A stretch of DNA of 64,000 bases from Polaromonas sp. (GCA_028292745.1 JAQGLT010000129.1:1-64000); one strand, 5' to 3'; counted from the first letter of the stretch, positions 20,222 through 30,111 are shown. Notes: generated from the letters alone by a model not told the origin. Made by a program: numbers and translations.

Positions 20222-20799
20222 TGGCGGGCAGCAGTCCTGAAAACGAGCCAGTCATCGCCGTGATCTACCACTCGGGCTATGGCCATACCCAGCGCATGGC
20301 GCAGGCCGTTGCCGCCGGGGCGGGCGCCGGGCTCATCGCCATCGACCCGGACGGCAATCTGCCCGAAGGCGGCTGGGAAATGCTCGCAGCCGCCGACGCC
20401 ATCATCCTGGGTTCACCCACCTACATGGGCAGCGTCAGCTGGCAATTCAAGAAATTTGCCGATGCGTCATCCAAAGCCTGGTACAGCGGGGCCTGGAAAG
20501 ACAAGCTGTTTGCCGGTTTCACCAACAGCGCGGCGCTCAACGGCGACAAATTGTCAACGCTCAACTACCTGTTCACGCTGGCCATGCAGCACGGCGGCAT
20601 CTGGATCAGCCAGGGCCTCATGCCCAGCAACAGCAAGGCCGCGCAGCGCAACGACGCGAATTACCTGGGTTCCTACAGCGGCGCCATTGCCCAGTCGCCC
20701 GTGGATGCCGGCGCCGGGGAGATGGCAGCAGGCGACCTGGAAACCGCCCGCAGCCTCGGCGAGCGGGTGGCTGATGTGGCGAGCCGATTCCGGCGCTGA
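20218..20799 (+). CDS. flavodoxin-like NAD(P)H:quinone oxidoreductase
   Basis: IAVIYHSGYGHTQRMAQAVAAGA; ILGSPTYMGSVSWQFKKFAD; ATGA overlap with doxX. Confidence 0.88.
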   Translation: MMAGSSPENEPVIAVIYHSGYGHTQRMAQAVAAGAGAGLIAIDPDGNLPEGGWEMLAAADAIILGSPTYMGSVSWQFKKFADASSKAWYSGAWKDKLFAGFTNSAALNGDKLSTLNYLFTLAMQHGGIWISQGLMPSNSKAAQRNDANYLGSYSGAIAQSPVDAGAGEMAAGDLETARSLGERVADVASRFRR

Positions 20800-20852
20800 G
20801 ATCTTGGGCCGGTTCGTGGCTGGGCAAGGCGCCAATCTTCAAGGAGTCAAGC

Positions 20853-21758
20853 ATGGGCATTCAACTTACCCTGACCGGAAGCGGCAAGGACCTGGGCGGC
20901 GGCTTCACGGTGCTGCGCCTGCTGCCGGCGGCACAGCGGCAATCGGTCGGGCCGTTTGTGTTTTTCGACCACTTCGGCCCGCTTGCCGTGCAGCCGGGGG
21001 CCAACCATGATGTGCGGCCCCATCCGCACATCGGGCTGGCGACGGTGACGTATCTGTTCGACGGCGCCATGATGCACCGCGACAGCCTGGGCTCGGTCCA
21101 GCGCATCGAACCGGGCGCCATCAACTGGATGACGGCCGGGCGCGGCATCGTGCATTCGGAGCGGGCGCCCGATGACCTCAAGGCCAAAGCCTATCTGCAG
21201 CACGGCCTGCAGCTGTGGGCGGCGCTGCCGCAGGCCCATGAGGAAACAGCGCCCGAGTTCACCCATACGCCTGCCTCGGCGATCCCGGTGCTTTTGCGGG
21301 ACGGGGCCCAGGTGCGGGTGCTGATCGGCGAGGCGTTCGGGCAGACTTCGCCGGTACAAACATTCTCGAAGACGGTTTATCTGGACATTCAGCTGGCTGC
21401 GGGCTCGCGCCTGAGCCTGCCGCCGCTGGCCGAGGAACTGGCGATCTATGCGGTTGAAGGTACGCTTCAAGTGGACGGCCAGCCTCTTGCGGAGCGCACC
21501 CTGGCCATCCTGGCGCCGGGCATGGCAACGCAGATCAGCGTGGACGCGCCAGCCCGAATCGCGGTGATCGGCGGCGAACCGCTCGATGGGCGCCGTTTTA
21601 TCTGGTGGAATTTTGTCTCCAGCCGCAAGGAGCGCATTGTTCAGGCGGGCGACGATTGGGAAGCGCAGAAAATGGGCCAGGTCGCAGGCGAAACCGAGTT
21701 CATCCCCTTGCCCGCACGCCAGCCGCAGCCCCGACCACCGGAGCCGCCCTACCTCTGA
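20853..21758 (+). CDS. pirin family protein (second of two)
   Basis: VFFDHFGPLAVQPGANHDVRPHPHIGLATVTYLFDGAMMHRDSLGSVQRIEPGAINWMTAGRGIVHSER. Confidence 0.92.
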   Translation: MGIQLTLTGSGKDLGGGFTVLRLLPAAQRQSVGPFVFFDHFGPLAVQPGANHDVRPHPHIGLATVTYLFDGAMMHRDSLGSVQRIEPGAINWMTAGRGIVHSERAPDDLKAKAYLQHGLQLWAALPQAHEETAPEFTHTPASAIPVLLRDGAQVRVLIGEAFGQTSPVQTFSKTVYLDIQLAAGSRLSLPPLAEELAIYAVEGTLQVDGQPLAERTLAILAPGMATQISVDAPARIAVIGGEPLDGRRFIWWNFVSSRKERIVQAGDDWEAQKMGQVAGETEFIPLPARQPQPRPPEPPYL

Positions 21759-23062
21759 GCGTCGCGCGCCAGCCGCAAGCCGCTGAACTGCCACTGCGCA
21801 TCGGGTGGGAAAAAATTGCGGTAGCTGGCGCGGATGTGGCTTTGCGGCGTGGCGCAGGAACCGCCCCGCAGCACGAACTGATTGCACATGAACTTGCCGT
21901 TGTACTCGCCGGCCAGGCCTTCCCAGGGCTGGTAGCCGGGGTAGGGGCTGTAGCTGGACTGCGTCCATTCCCACACGTCGCCCAGCATCTGGGCCGGTGC
22001 TTCCGGGCTGGCGCGTTGCTGGGGCAAGGGGTGGTAGGCGGCCGCCTCGACAAAGTTTCCTGATGCCGACCTGGCGCCCGGCAGCAGGCGTGCGGCCAGT
22101 TCCCATTCAAATTCGGTCGGCAACCGTGCCCCGGCCCAGCGGGCCAGCGCATCGGCTTCGAAATAGCTGAGGTGGCAGGCCGGCGTGTTCGGGTCAACCT
22201 CCAGCAGGCCCTGCAGGGTGAAGTGGCTGTAGCCGCCGGCATCGCCCTGCCAGTACAGCGGCATTTCGTGCCGGCCTGCCTGGACCCAGTCCCAGCCCAT
22301 CGACAGCCACAACCCGGGCCGCCGATAGCCCTGGTCGGCCATGAATTCCATCACGTCGCCGTTGGTGACCAGCCGGCTGCCCAGCTCGAACGGGGCCACA
22401 TAGGCCGGATGGCGCGGCGTTTCATTGTCGAATGCAAACTCGCCATCCACCGCCGCGTCAAAGCCATGCGCGATCAGCCCGCCCTCGTAGCGGTGCCAAC
22501 GCAGCGCTTGCGGCGCGGTGCTGGCCAGCGGCCAGCGGCATGCATAGGCCGGGCGTTGCGGGTTGAAAGACAGCGCGTGCTGGATGTCGGTCAGCAGGAG
22601 TTCCTGGTGCTGCTGCTCATGCTGCAGCCCCAGCTCGACAAGCCGGGGCAGTTCAGCCTGGTCCGCGCCGGCAGCCTTGCAGAGCAGCGCCAGCACACGC
22701 GCATCGACCTGCGCCCGGTAGGCGAGCACGTCCTGCAGCGACGGGCGGCTGATGAGGCCGCGCTGGGGGCGGGGGTATTGGTCGCCCACGCCGTTGTAAT
22801 AGCTGTTGAACAGCGTGCGAAAGCTGGCGTCGAACGGCTTGAAGCCCGGCTCGAAGCGTTCCAGCACGAAAGTCTCGAAAAACCAGGTCAGGTGCGCCAG
22901 ATGCCATTTGGCGGGGCTGGCGTCCGGCATCGACTGGAGCTGGCAGTCTTCTGCGCTCAGCGGCTCGATCAGCCGCTCGGTCTGGGCGCGCACCTGCGCA
23001 AAGCGAAGCGCCAGCAGCGATGCCGGCACCGGGTCGATGCGCGCGTTGGGGGAAGGGGGCAT
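21749..23062 (-). CDS. egtB: ergothioneine biosynthesis EgtB-like (DinB plus FGE-sulfatase domain)
   Basis: KWHLAHLTWFFETFVLERFEPGFKPFDASFRTLFNSYYNGVG; GDVWEWTQSSYSPYPGYQPWEG; FVLRGGSCATPQSHIRASYRNFFPPDAQWQFSGLRLARD. Confidence 0.88.
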   Translation of the reverse strand: MPPSPNARIDPVPASLLALRFAQVRAQTERLIEPLSAEDCQLQSMPDASPAKWHLAHLTWFFETFVLERFEPGFKPFDASFRTLFNSYYNGVGDQYPRPQRGLISRPSLQDVLAYRAQVDARVLALLCKAAGADQAELPRLVELGLQHEQQHQELLLTDIQHALSFNPQRPAYACRWPLASTAPQALRWHRYEGGLIAHGFDAAVDGEFAFDNETPRHPAYVAPFELGSRLVTNGDVMEFMADQGYRRPGLWLSMGWDWVQAGRHEMPLYWQGDAGGYSHFTLQGLLEVDPNTPACHLSYFEADALARWAGARLPTEFEWELAARLLPGARSASGNFVEAAAYHPLPQQRASPEAPAQMLGDVWEWTQSSYSPYPGYQPWEGLAGEYNGKFMCNQFVLRGGSCATPQSHIRASYRNFFPPDAQWQFSGLRLARDAQR

Positions 23063-23072
23063 GGCGAGGCAG

Positions 23073-23867
23073 TCAACTTGGGGATGCCAAGCTTCCCACG
23101 CCAGGCGCGGGCTGGCTGTCAGACGATGCGCCAACATTCACATGGGGCTGCAGGTCGGCATCCACGGCCCGGCGGTCGTCAAACACAAAGCATTTGCCGT
23201 CGAAGTGGGCCTGGCCGCATTCCTCGAAATACTTCAAGATGCCGCCGTCGAGCTGGTAGACATTCGGCAGCCCGGCCTCGCGCAGGTAAATCGCCGCTTT
23301 CTCGCAGCGGATGCCGCCGGTGCAAAAGCTCACCACGGTCTTGCCCGCCAGCGCGTCCAGATTCGCCTGCATCGCCTGCGGAAATTCGGTGAACTTGGCA
23401 ATTCGCCAGTCGATGGCGTTGTTGAAAGTGCCCATCTCGACTTCAAACACATTGCGGGTATCCAGCGTCACCACCGGCTGGCCGGCATCGTCATGCCCGC
23501 TGTCGAGCCAGCGCTTGAGCGTCGCCGCATCCACCGCCGGCGCGCGCCCGGCCGAAGGCTGAATCGCCGGGTGGTTCATCCGAATGATTTCGGGTTTGAC
23601 CTTGACCAGCAGTTTGCGAAACGGCTGCGCGGCGGACCGGCTTTCCTTGGCCTGGAGATCCGCAAAGCGGCTGTCGGTGCGAAGCCATGCCAAAAAATCA
23701 TGAATGGCGCTGCTCTCAGCGGCCAGGAAGAGGTTGATGCCTTCTTCGGCCAGCAGCACGGTGCCTTTGATGGCGCGTGCTGCCAATGCCTCGCGCACCG
23801 CTGCCTTCAACTCCGGCAGCTTGTCCAGCGCTACAAACTTGTAGGCTGCAATATTCAAAATTTGCAT
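23073..23867 (-). CDS. trhO: tRNA uridine(34) hydroxylase / rhodanese-related protein (TrhO/YceA type)
   Basis: MQILNIAAYKFVALDKLPELKAAVREALAARAIKGTVLLAEEGINLFLAA; VVSFCTGGIRCEKAAIYL rhodanese loop. Confidence 0.88.
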   Translation of the reverse strand: MQILNIAAYKFVALDKLPELKAAVREALAARAIKGTVLLAEEGINLFLAAESSAIHDFLAWLRTDSRFADLQAKESRSAAQPFRKLLVKVKPEIIRMNHPAIQPSAGRAPAVDAATLKRWLDSGHDDAGQPVVTLDTRNVFEVEMGTFNNAIDWRIAKFTEFPQAMQANLDALAGKTVVSFCTGGIRCEKAAIYLREAGLPNVYQLDGGILKYFEECGQAHFDGKCFVFDDRRAVDADLQPHVNVGASSDSQPAPGVGSLASPS

Positions 23868-23943
23868 GATGCTAAGGATTGTAGGCAGGCGATTTTGACA
23901 AGCCCCGGCAAGCGGCGAAAGCCCGCGGGGGCCGCCGCCTAAA

Positions 23944-26900
23944 ATGAAATCCATGTTTGTCCATTTAAGAATCCACACCGAATTTTCAGTCGTTGACGGC
24001 ACCAACCGCATTGATGAAATCGTCGAATCCGCCGCCGCCGACGGGCAGCCCGCGCTGGCCATCACCGACCTGAGCAACCTGTTCGGGACCGTGAAGTTTT
24101 ACAAGGAAGGGCGCGGCGCGGGGATCAAGCCATTGATCGGCGCGGACATCTGGCTGGAGGCGCCCGGCAAGGAGGCCGGCGCGCCGGCGTCCCGCCTGCT
24201 GCTGCTGGTGCAGAACAACCGGGGCTACCTCAACCTGTGCGAGCTGCTCACCCGTGCCTGGACCAAGAACGTGGTGCGCGATCAGGCCGTCGTCAAGCTC
24301 CAGTGGCTTGAAGAACTCAATGAAGGCCTGATTGCCCTCTCGGGCGCGCAGGGCGGCGCCGTGGGCCAGGCGCTGGTGCAGGGCGACAGCGCACGCGCGA
24401 AAGACTGCGCCCTTCATTTGGCAGGCATGTTTCCGAACCGCTTTTACCTGGAGCTGCAGCGCGCCGGCCGCCCGGAGGACGAGCGCCATGTCATCGCCTC
24501 GGTACAGCTGGCGGCGCGGCTGCAGCTGCCGGTGGTGGCAACCCACCCGGTCCAGTTTTTGACCTACGACGACTACGAGGCGCATGAAGCGCGGGTGTGC
24601 ATTTCGGAAGGCGAGATTCTGGGCAATGCCCGCCGGGTGCGCAAGTTCACCCGGGAGCAGTATTTCAAGTCGTCCGAGCAGATGGCCGGGCTGTTTGCCG
24701 ACCTGCCGTCGGCGCTGGCCAACACGCTGGAAATCGCCACGCGCTGCAACCTTTTGCTGGTGCTGGACAAGCCGATGCTGCCCGATTTTCCGACGCCCGA
24801 GGTCGATGGCGTGCGCCTGCCGATCGATGCCTATTTTCGCCATGCGTCTTTCGAGGGGCTGGAGGAGCGGCTGGCGCATCTCTACCGCGATCAGGCGCTG
24901 CGGGACAACAAGCGGCCGGTCTATGTGGCGCGGCTGGAGTTCGAGATCAACACGATTTTGAACATGGGCTTTCCGGGCTATTTCCTGATCGTGAGCGATT
25001 TCATCAAGTGGGCCAAGGCCAACCGCTGCCCGGTCGGGCCGGGCCGTGGCTCGGGCGCCGGTTCGCTGGTGGCCTATGCGCTGAAGATCACCGACCTGGA
25101 CCCGCTGCAGTACAACCTGCTGTTCGAGCGGTTTCTGAACCCGGAGCGGGTGTCGATGCCCGACTTCGACATCGACTTTTGCCAGCAGAACCGCGACCGC
25201 GTGATCGATTACGTGAAAGACAAGTACGGCCATGAAGCGGTCAGCCAGATCGTGACCTTCGGCACCATGGCCGCGCGCGCGGCAATCCGCGATGTCGGCC
25301 GGGTGCTGGATTTCCCTTACGGTTTTTGCGACGGCATTTCCAAGCTGATACCCAACAAGCCCGGCCAGGCGGTCACGCTGCAGCTGCCGCCGCCCGAGGC
25401 GCAGCGAAACGGCAAGCTGGTCTATGCCCTGGAAGCCGAACCGATTCTGGCCGAGCGCGAAGCCAAGGAAGAGGACGTGCGCACCCTGCTGGAGCTGGCG
25501 CGCAAGCTCGAAGGCCTGACCCGCAACGTCGGCATGCACGCGGGCGGCGTGCTGATCGCGCCGGGCAAGCTGACCGATTTTTGCCCCCTCTATGCCCAGC
25601 CGGGCAGCGGCTCGGCGGTCAGCCAGTTCGACAAGGACGATGTCGAGGCGATCGGCCTGGTGAAGTTCGACTTTTTGGGCCTGGCGACGCTGACCATTCT
25701 GGAGATTGCCCGCGAGTTCATCATCCAGCGCTATCCGGCGCAAAAAGACTTCAGCTTCGAGAACCTGCCGCTGGACGACAAGCGGGTCTATGCGCTGTTC
25801 GGCCGGGGCGAAACCGAAGCCGTGTTCCAGTTTGAAAGTATCGGCATGCAGCGCATGCTCAAGGACGCCCGGCCCGACCGCCTGGAAGACCTGATCGCGA
25901 TGAACGCGCTCTACCGGCCCGGCCCGATGGAGCTGATCCCGACCTACATCGCCCGCAAGCAGGGCAAGGAAGTGCCCGAATACCCGGACCCGCGCGTCAA
26001 GGCCATCCTGGAAGAAACCTACGGCATCATGGTCTACCAGGAGCAGGTGATGCAGACCGCGCAGATCCTGGGCGGCTACTCGCTCGGCGGCGCCGACATG
26101 CTGCGCCGCGCCATGGGCAAGAAAAAGAAGGAGGAGATGGACGCCCAGCGCGAGGTGTTCCGCAAGGGCGCGGGCGAGGGCGGCTTGAGTCAGGAAAAGG
26201 CCGACGAGGTGTTCGACCTGATGGAAAAATTCGCGGGCTACGGCTTCAACAAGTCGCACTCCGCCGCCTATGCCCTGCTGGCTTACCACACCGCCTGGCT
26301 CAAGGTGCATTACCCGGCCGAGTTTTTCGCGGCCAACATGACAGTGGAAATGGACGACACCGACAAGCTCAAGATCCTGTTCGGCGATGCGCTGAAGATG
26401 GGTCTGACCTTCGAGGTGCCCGATGTGAACCGGGGCGACTACCGGTTCGAGCCGATCACTGCCCAATCGGTGCGCTACGGCCTGGGCGCGATCAAGGGCA
26501 CCGGCCAGCAGGCGATCACCGCCATCGTGGCGGCCCGCAAGGAGGGCGGGCCGTTCACCTCGCTGTACGACTTTTGCGTGCGGGTGGACCGCAGCAAGAT
26601 GAACAAACGCACGGTCGAGGCGCTCATCAAGGGCGGCGCTTTTGACAATGTGCATGAAAACCGGGCCGCGCTGCTCGGCTCGGTCGAGCGCGCGTTTGAA
26701 TTCGCCGCGGCAACGCAGGCCAACGCCAACCAGGGCGGGCTGTTCGACATGTCCGACTCGCATGCGGCCAGCACGCAGGAGCCGCCCCTGGTGGAGGCCG
26801 CGCCTTTCGGCGTCAAGGCGCGGCTGGTGCTGGAGAAAACCGCCATCGGGTTTTACCTGTCGGGCCATCTGTTCGACGAGGTGGCCCAGGAGGTGCGGCA

Positions 26901-27462
26901 GTTCGCCAAACGCAAGATCGACGACCTGATCGATTCGCGCGAACCCCAGCTGCTGGCGGGCATCGTGACCGACCTGCGCATCATCAACGGCAACCGCGGC
27001 AAGCTGATCATCTTCAAGCTGGACGACAAGACCGATGCGCTCGAAAGCTCGGTCGATGAAGGCATCTTCAACACCTACCGCAACCTGCTCAAGGACGACG
27101 AGCTGGTGATCGTGCAGGGAACACTGCAGGGCGCGTCCGAGCGCTTTGGCCGCCGCTTCAAGGTCACGCAGGTCTGGGATCTGGAAACCGCCCGGTGCCG
27201 GTTCGGCAAATACCTGCGCGTGGCGGTGAACGGCACGGCGCCCGATATTTCAAGGCTGGTCAGGGACTTTCCGCCCCGCCCGGACCCCCTGGACCAGCAG
27301 GCGTCGAGCCGCGGTCTGCCGGTGCGCCTGAGCTTGCGCCGCAGCACTGCGACAGCCGAGATTCACCTGGGCGAAGCCGCCCGGTTTTTTCCGACCGATG
27401 CCGCGCTTGCCAGTTGGATGGCGCAGGCCGACAAAGGGCTGGCAAAGATCGTTTATGAGTGA
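23944..27462 (+). CDS. dnaE: DNA polymerase III subunit alpha
   Basis: 1172 aa; VHLRIHTEFSVVDG PHP start, PVGPGRGSGAGSLVAYAL, PDFDIDFCQQNRDRVIDYV. Confidence 0.97.
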   Translation: MKSMFVHLRIHTEFSVVDGTNRIDEIVESAAADGQPALAITDLSNLFGTVKFYKEGRGAGIKPLIGADIWLEAPGKEAGAPASRLLLLVQNNRGYLNLCELLTRAWTKNVVRDQAVVKLQWLEELNEGLIALSGAQGGAVGQALVQGDSARAKDCALHLAGMFPNRFYLELQRAGRPEDERHVIASVQLAARLQLPVVATHPVQFLTYDDYEAHEARVCISEGEILGNARRVRKFTREQYFKSSEQMAGLFADLPSALANTLEIATRCNLLLVLDKPMLPDFPTPEVDGVRLPIDAYFRHASFEGLEERLAHLYRDQALRDNKRPVYVARLEFEINTILNMGFPGYFLIVSDFIKWAKANRCPVGPGRGSGAGSLVAYALKITDLDPLQYNLLFERFLNPERVSMPDFDIDFCQQNRDRVIDYVKDKYGHEAVSQIVTFGTMAARAAIRDVGRVLDFPYGFCDGISKLIPNKPGQAVTLQLPPPEAQRNGKLVYALEAEPILAEREAKEEDVRTLLELARKLEGLTRNVGMHAGGVLIAPGKLTDFCPLYAQPGSGSAVSQFDKDDVEAIGLVKFDFLGLATLTILEIAREFIIQRYPAQKDFSFENLPLDDKRVYALFGRGETEAVFQFESIGMQRMLKDARPDRLEDLIAMNALYRPGPMELIPTYIARKQGKEVPEYPDPRVKAILEETYGIMVYQEQVMQTAQILGGYSLGGADMLRRAMGKKKKEEMDAQREVFRKGAGEGGLSQEKADEVFDLMEKFAGYGFNKSHSAAYALLAYHTAWLKVHYPAEFFAANMTVEMDDTDKLKILFGDALKMGLTFEVPDVNRGDYRFEPITAQSVRYGLGAIKGTGQQAITAIVAARKEGGPFTSLYDFCVRVDRSKMNKRTVEALIKGGAFDNVHENRAALLGSVERAFEFAAATQANANQGGLFDMSDSHAASTQEPPLVEAAPFGVKARLVLEKTAIGFYLSGHLFDEVAQEVRQFAKRKIDDLIDSREPQLLAGIVTDLRIINGNRGKLIIFKLDDKTDALESSVDEGIFNTYRNLLKDDELVIVQGTLQGASERFGRRFKVTQVWDLETARCRFGKYLRVAVNGTAPDISRLVRDFPPRPDPLDQQASSRGLPVRLSLRRSTATAEIHLGEAARFFPTDAALASWMAQADKGLAKIVYE

Positions 27463-27515
27463 AAAGTGCCTCCAGCGCAAGCTGGATAAGCGTAGCATGC
27501 TATTAGTTGAGTAGC
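27461..27515 (+). repeat. family A palindromic element (diverged)
   Basis: GAAAAGTGCCTCCAGCGCAAGCTGGATAAGCGTAGCATGCTATTAGTTGAGTAGC. Confidence 0.5.
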
Positions 27516-27531
27516 AGGCAGGCGCTCCAAC

Positions 27532-28668
27532 TTAATTGGGTCTGAATTCGATGATCATGGGGGTGGGAACCCGGCCATCCACATCGCGCGGCAGCGATCC
27601 GGTGCGAACGATCGCCTTGATCACGGCATCATCCCAGGCCTTGTTGCCGCTGGACTTGATCAGCCGCTGGCTCATGATGGTGCCGTCCGACGTGGTGCTG
27701 ACCTCGACTTCCGCCTTCGGATTGCCAGGCAAATCGTCATTGAACACCACGTTGGGCAGCACCTTTGCCCGGACCTTGCCTGCGTAGCCCGCAGACGGCC
27801 CGCTGGCTTTCGCGGCAGAACCGGCGCCGCCGCCGCCACCGGAAGCGCTGGCCCCGGCCATGCCCATGATGCGTTTGACGGCTTCCTGATGCTGCTTTTC
27901 GGATGCGGCCGCCGCAGCCGCTGCCTGCTTTTGTTTTGCAGCCGCTGCGGCCGCTTCCTTTTGTTTTTCGGCATTGGCCGCAGCCGTTGCGGCGGCAGTC
28001 TGCCTTTGCTTTTCCGCAGCCGCTGCCGCATTCGCCGCGGCGGTGCGTTTTTCCTTTTCCTTTTCATTGGCCAGCTGGCGGGCTTCCTGCTTTTTCGCCT
28101 CTGCCTTCTCGGCCAGCTCTTCGGCCTTGCGCTCGGCCAGTTCTTCCTTCGCCCTCAGCTCTTTCTCGCGCTTTCTTTCCTGCTCCTTGTCACGGCGGGC
28201 CTGCAGCTCGGCCTCGCGTTTGTCTTGCAGCTTTTGCGCTTTCTGTTCCTCGGCCTCTTTCTGCTGCTGGAGCAGCTTGCGCTTTTTCTCCTGCTCAAGG
28301 GCAATGTCCACGGCGGGCCGGGGCGGGGGTTCGCGGGCTTCAGGCGTCTTGGCAACAGGCGGCGCGGGCCGGGGCGGAGTGACCGGGACGGGCGGCGTGG
28401 GCGGTGCCGGCTCTGGCACCACCGCTGGCGCCGGGGGGGGCGGAGGCGGCGGGGGTGGCGCTTCCACCCTTTGCGGGGCAGCCGGCTGCGCTGCGCCCGA
28501 CCACAACTCTGCTTCAAACGAGGCGGCTTCGTCGGTGCGCTTCCAGTTCACCCCCCAGGTCAGGGCTGCGATGAGCACGATGTGCACCAGCAGCGCCAGC
28601 CCGACAGCGCGCAGCGAGCCTTTGTCGCGCGGCGGTGCGAATTCGAGGCGGTCGGCAGTGCGTGGCAT
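27532..28668 (-). CDS. tolA: TolA cell envelope protein
   Basis: N-terminal TM segment, Pro-rich and long K/E/A-rich coiled region, TonB-like C-terminus; next to tolR/tolQ. Confidence 0.88.
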   Translation of the reverse strand: MPRTADRLEFAPPRDKGSLRAVGLALLVHIVLIAALTWGVNWKRTDEAASFEAELWSGAAQPAAPQRVEAPPPPPPPPPAPAVVPEPAPPTPPVPVTPPRPAPPVAKTPEAREPPPRPAVDIALEQEKKRKLLQQQKEAEEQKAQKLQDKREAELQARRDKEQERKREKELRAKEELAERKAEELAEKAEAKKQEARQLANEKEKEKRTAAANAAAAAEKQRQTAAATAAANAEKQKEAAAAAAKQKQAAAAAAASEKQHQEAVKRIMGMAGASASGGGGGAGSAAKASGPSAGYAGKVRAKVLPNVVFNDDLPGNPKAEVEVSTTSDGTIMSQRLIKSSGNKAWDDAVIKAIVRTGSLPRDVDGRVPTPMIIEFRPN

Positions 28669-28700
28669 GGCTGTGGCGTGGCGTTTTGTTGAGGCGGGAA

Positions 28701-29147
28701 TTACTTGCCGGACTGCACCGACAGGCCGACACGTGACACACCGGCTTCCTGCAGTGCGCCCATGACCTTCACGACCGTTTCGTAATTGATGGATTTGTCA
28801 GCGCTGATGACGACCGGCACGGCTTCCTCGCCCTTGCCCCTGACAGCCGGGTCCATCCTCACCACATCGGCCGCCACGCGGCCTGTGGTGCTGGGCGTGG
28901 CGCCCGTGCTGCCCTTTTGCTTGATGTCGACCGTTTCATCCTTGCGAATCTGGATGAACAGGGCATTTGGCGGTTGCTTGGGCACCTTGGCTTTGCCGAC
29001 GCTGGGCACGGCGATCATGCTGGGGGTGATGAGCGGCGCGGTCACCATGAAAATGATGAGCAGCACCAGCATCACGTCGATGAACGGCACCATGTTGATC
29101 TCGCTGATGGTGCGGCGGCCCCGGCCGCGTGAACTGACTGCTGGCAT
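28701..29147 (-). CDS. tolR: TolR/ExbD biopolymer transporter
   Basis: ISEINMVPFIDVMLVLLIIFMVTAPLIT. Confidence 0.95.
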   Translation of the reverse strand: MPAVSSRGRGRRTISEINMVPFIDVMLVLLIIFMVTAPLITPSMIAVPSVGKAKVPKQPPNALFIQIRKDETVDIKQKGSTGATPSTTGRVAADVVRMDPAVRGKGEEAVPVVISADKSINYETVVKVMGALQEAGVSRVGLSVQSGK

Positions 29148-29219
29148 GGGGTTTCCTTAAGCAGACGGCCGCAGAGAAAGCCGCGTTGTAAAAAGCGTGG
29201 GGGCAATGGCCCACCCGCC

Positions 29220-29310
29220 TGGGCCGTGGAACGGGTTTAACCAGGCCACAGCCGCAGCAGCCACCTCGACGAGGGCAGTGCGGTATGCAAAGCGACAAGC
29301 GTAGAGGCGA
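29220..29310 (-). repeat. family B palindromic repeat, diverged copy
   Basis: GGGCCGTGGAACGGGTTTAACCAGGCCACAGCCGCAGCAGCC...AAAGCGACAAGCGTAGAGGCG aligns with the copy at 29325. Confidence 0.65.
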
Positions 29311-29324
29311 TAGACGTGCCAGCA

Positions 29325-29412
29325 GGGGCCGCGGAACCGGCTTAGCCGGGCCGCAGGCGCAACGGCCCCCCCGGGGGGCAGCGCAGCACACGCAGTGACA
29401 AGCGTGGGGGCC
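29325..29412 (-). repeat. family B palindromic repeat
   Basis: GGGGCCGCGGAACCGGCTTAGCCGGGCCGCAGGCGCAACGGCCCCCCCGGGGGGCAGCGCAGCACACGCAGTGACAAGCGTGGGGGCC. Confidence 0.75.
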
Positions 29413-29418
29413 ACCATC

Positions 29419-30111
29419 TCAATGGCCCGAGGGCGACTGCGCCCCCAGATTGCGCTGCAGGATGTTGGAGAACTCTTCAATGAAGGTCTCCAGGCGGCTG
29501 GCGATCCGGTCAATGTCATGGGCAAAGCGGTTATAGGCCACGACTGCGGGAATCGCCGCGAACAGGGCGATTGCCGTGGCCACCAGCGCTTCTGCAATGC
29601 CGGGCGCCACGGTGGCAAGCGTGACCTGTTCCATCGCCGCCAGGCCGGTAAACGCGTGCATGATGCCCCAGACCGTGCCGAACAGGCCCACATAAGGCGA
29701 CACCGAGCCCACCGTGGCCAGAAATGATAGGTTCAATTCAATCGTGTCCATTTCGCGCTGGTAGCTGGCCCGCATGGCGCGGCGCGCGCCGTCGAGCAGG
29801 GTGCCGGTGTCGCTGATGTGGCGTTCGCGCAGCTTCTGGTATTCGCGCATGCCGCAGGCAAAAATGCGTTCCATGGCGCCCGACGATTTGGCGTTTTGCG
29901 CCGCACCGGCAAACAGGTCATTCAGGCTGGTGCCCGACCAGAACTCACGGTCAAATTCGTCGTTCAGCAGTTGCGCGCGCTTGAGCGCCACCACCTTGCG
30001 GAAAATCGCCGCCCAGCTGGCAACCGAAATGCACACCAGCAATGCCACCACCGCCTGGACAACCCAGCTGGCGTGAAGAAGGAGACTGACAATGGAAAGG
30101 TCTTGGTTCAT
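29419..30111 (-). CDS. tolQ: TolQ/ExbB proton channel
   Basis: TVGSVSPYVGLFGTVWGIMHAFTGLA; ATAIALFAAIPAVVAYNRF. Confidence 0.95.
   Translation of the reverse strand: MNQDLSIVSLLLHASWVVQAVVALLVCISVASWAAIFRKVVALKRAQLLNDEFDREFWSGTSLNDLFAGAAQNAKSSGAMERIFACGMREYQKLRERHISDTGTLLDGARRAMRASYQREMDTIELNLSFLATVGSVSPYVGLFGTVWGIMHAFTGLAAMEQVTLATVAPGIAEALVATAIALFAAIPAVVAYNRFAHDIDRIASRLETFIEEFSNILQRNLGAQSPSGH

Noticed and set aside
23986-26868. 960-aa ORF on the minus strand
   Set aside because: Lies fully antisense to the unmistakable dnaE; composition typical of an antisense frame in GC-rich DNA.
27889-28765. Plus-strand Phe/Leu/Ser-rich ORFs resembling membrane proteins
   Set aside because: Antisense translation of the Lys/Glu/Ala-rich repeat region of tolA; hydrophobicity is a codon artefact.
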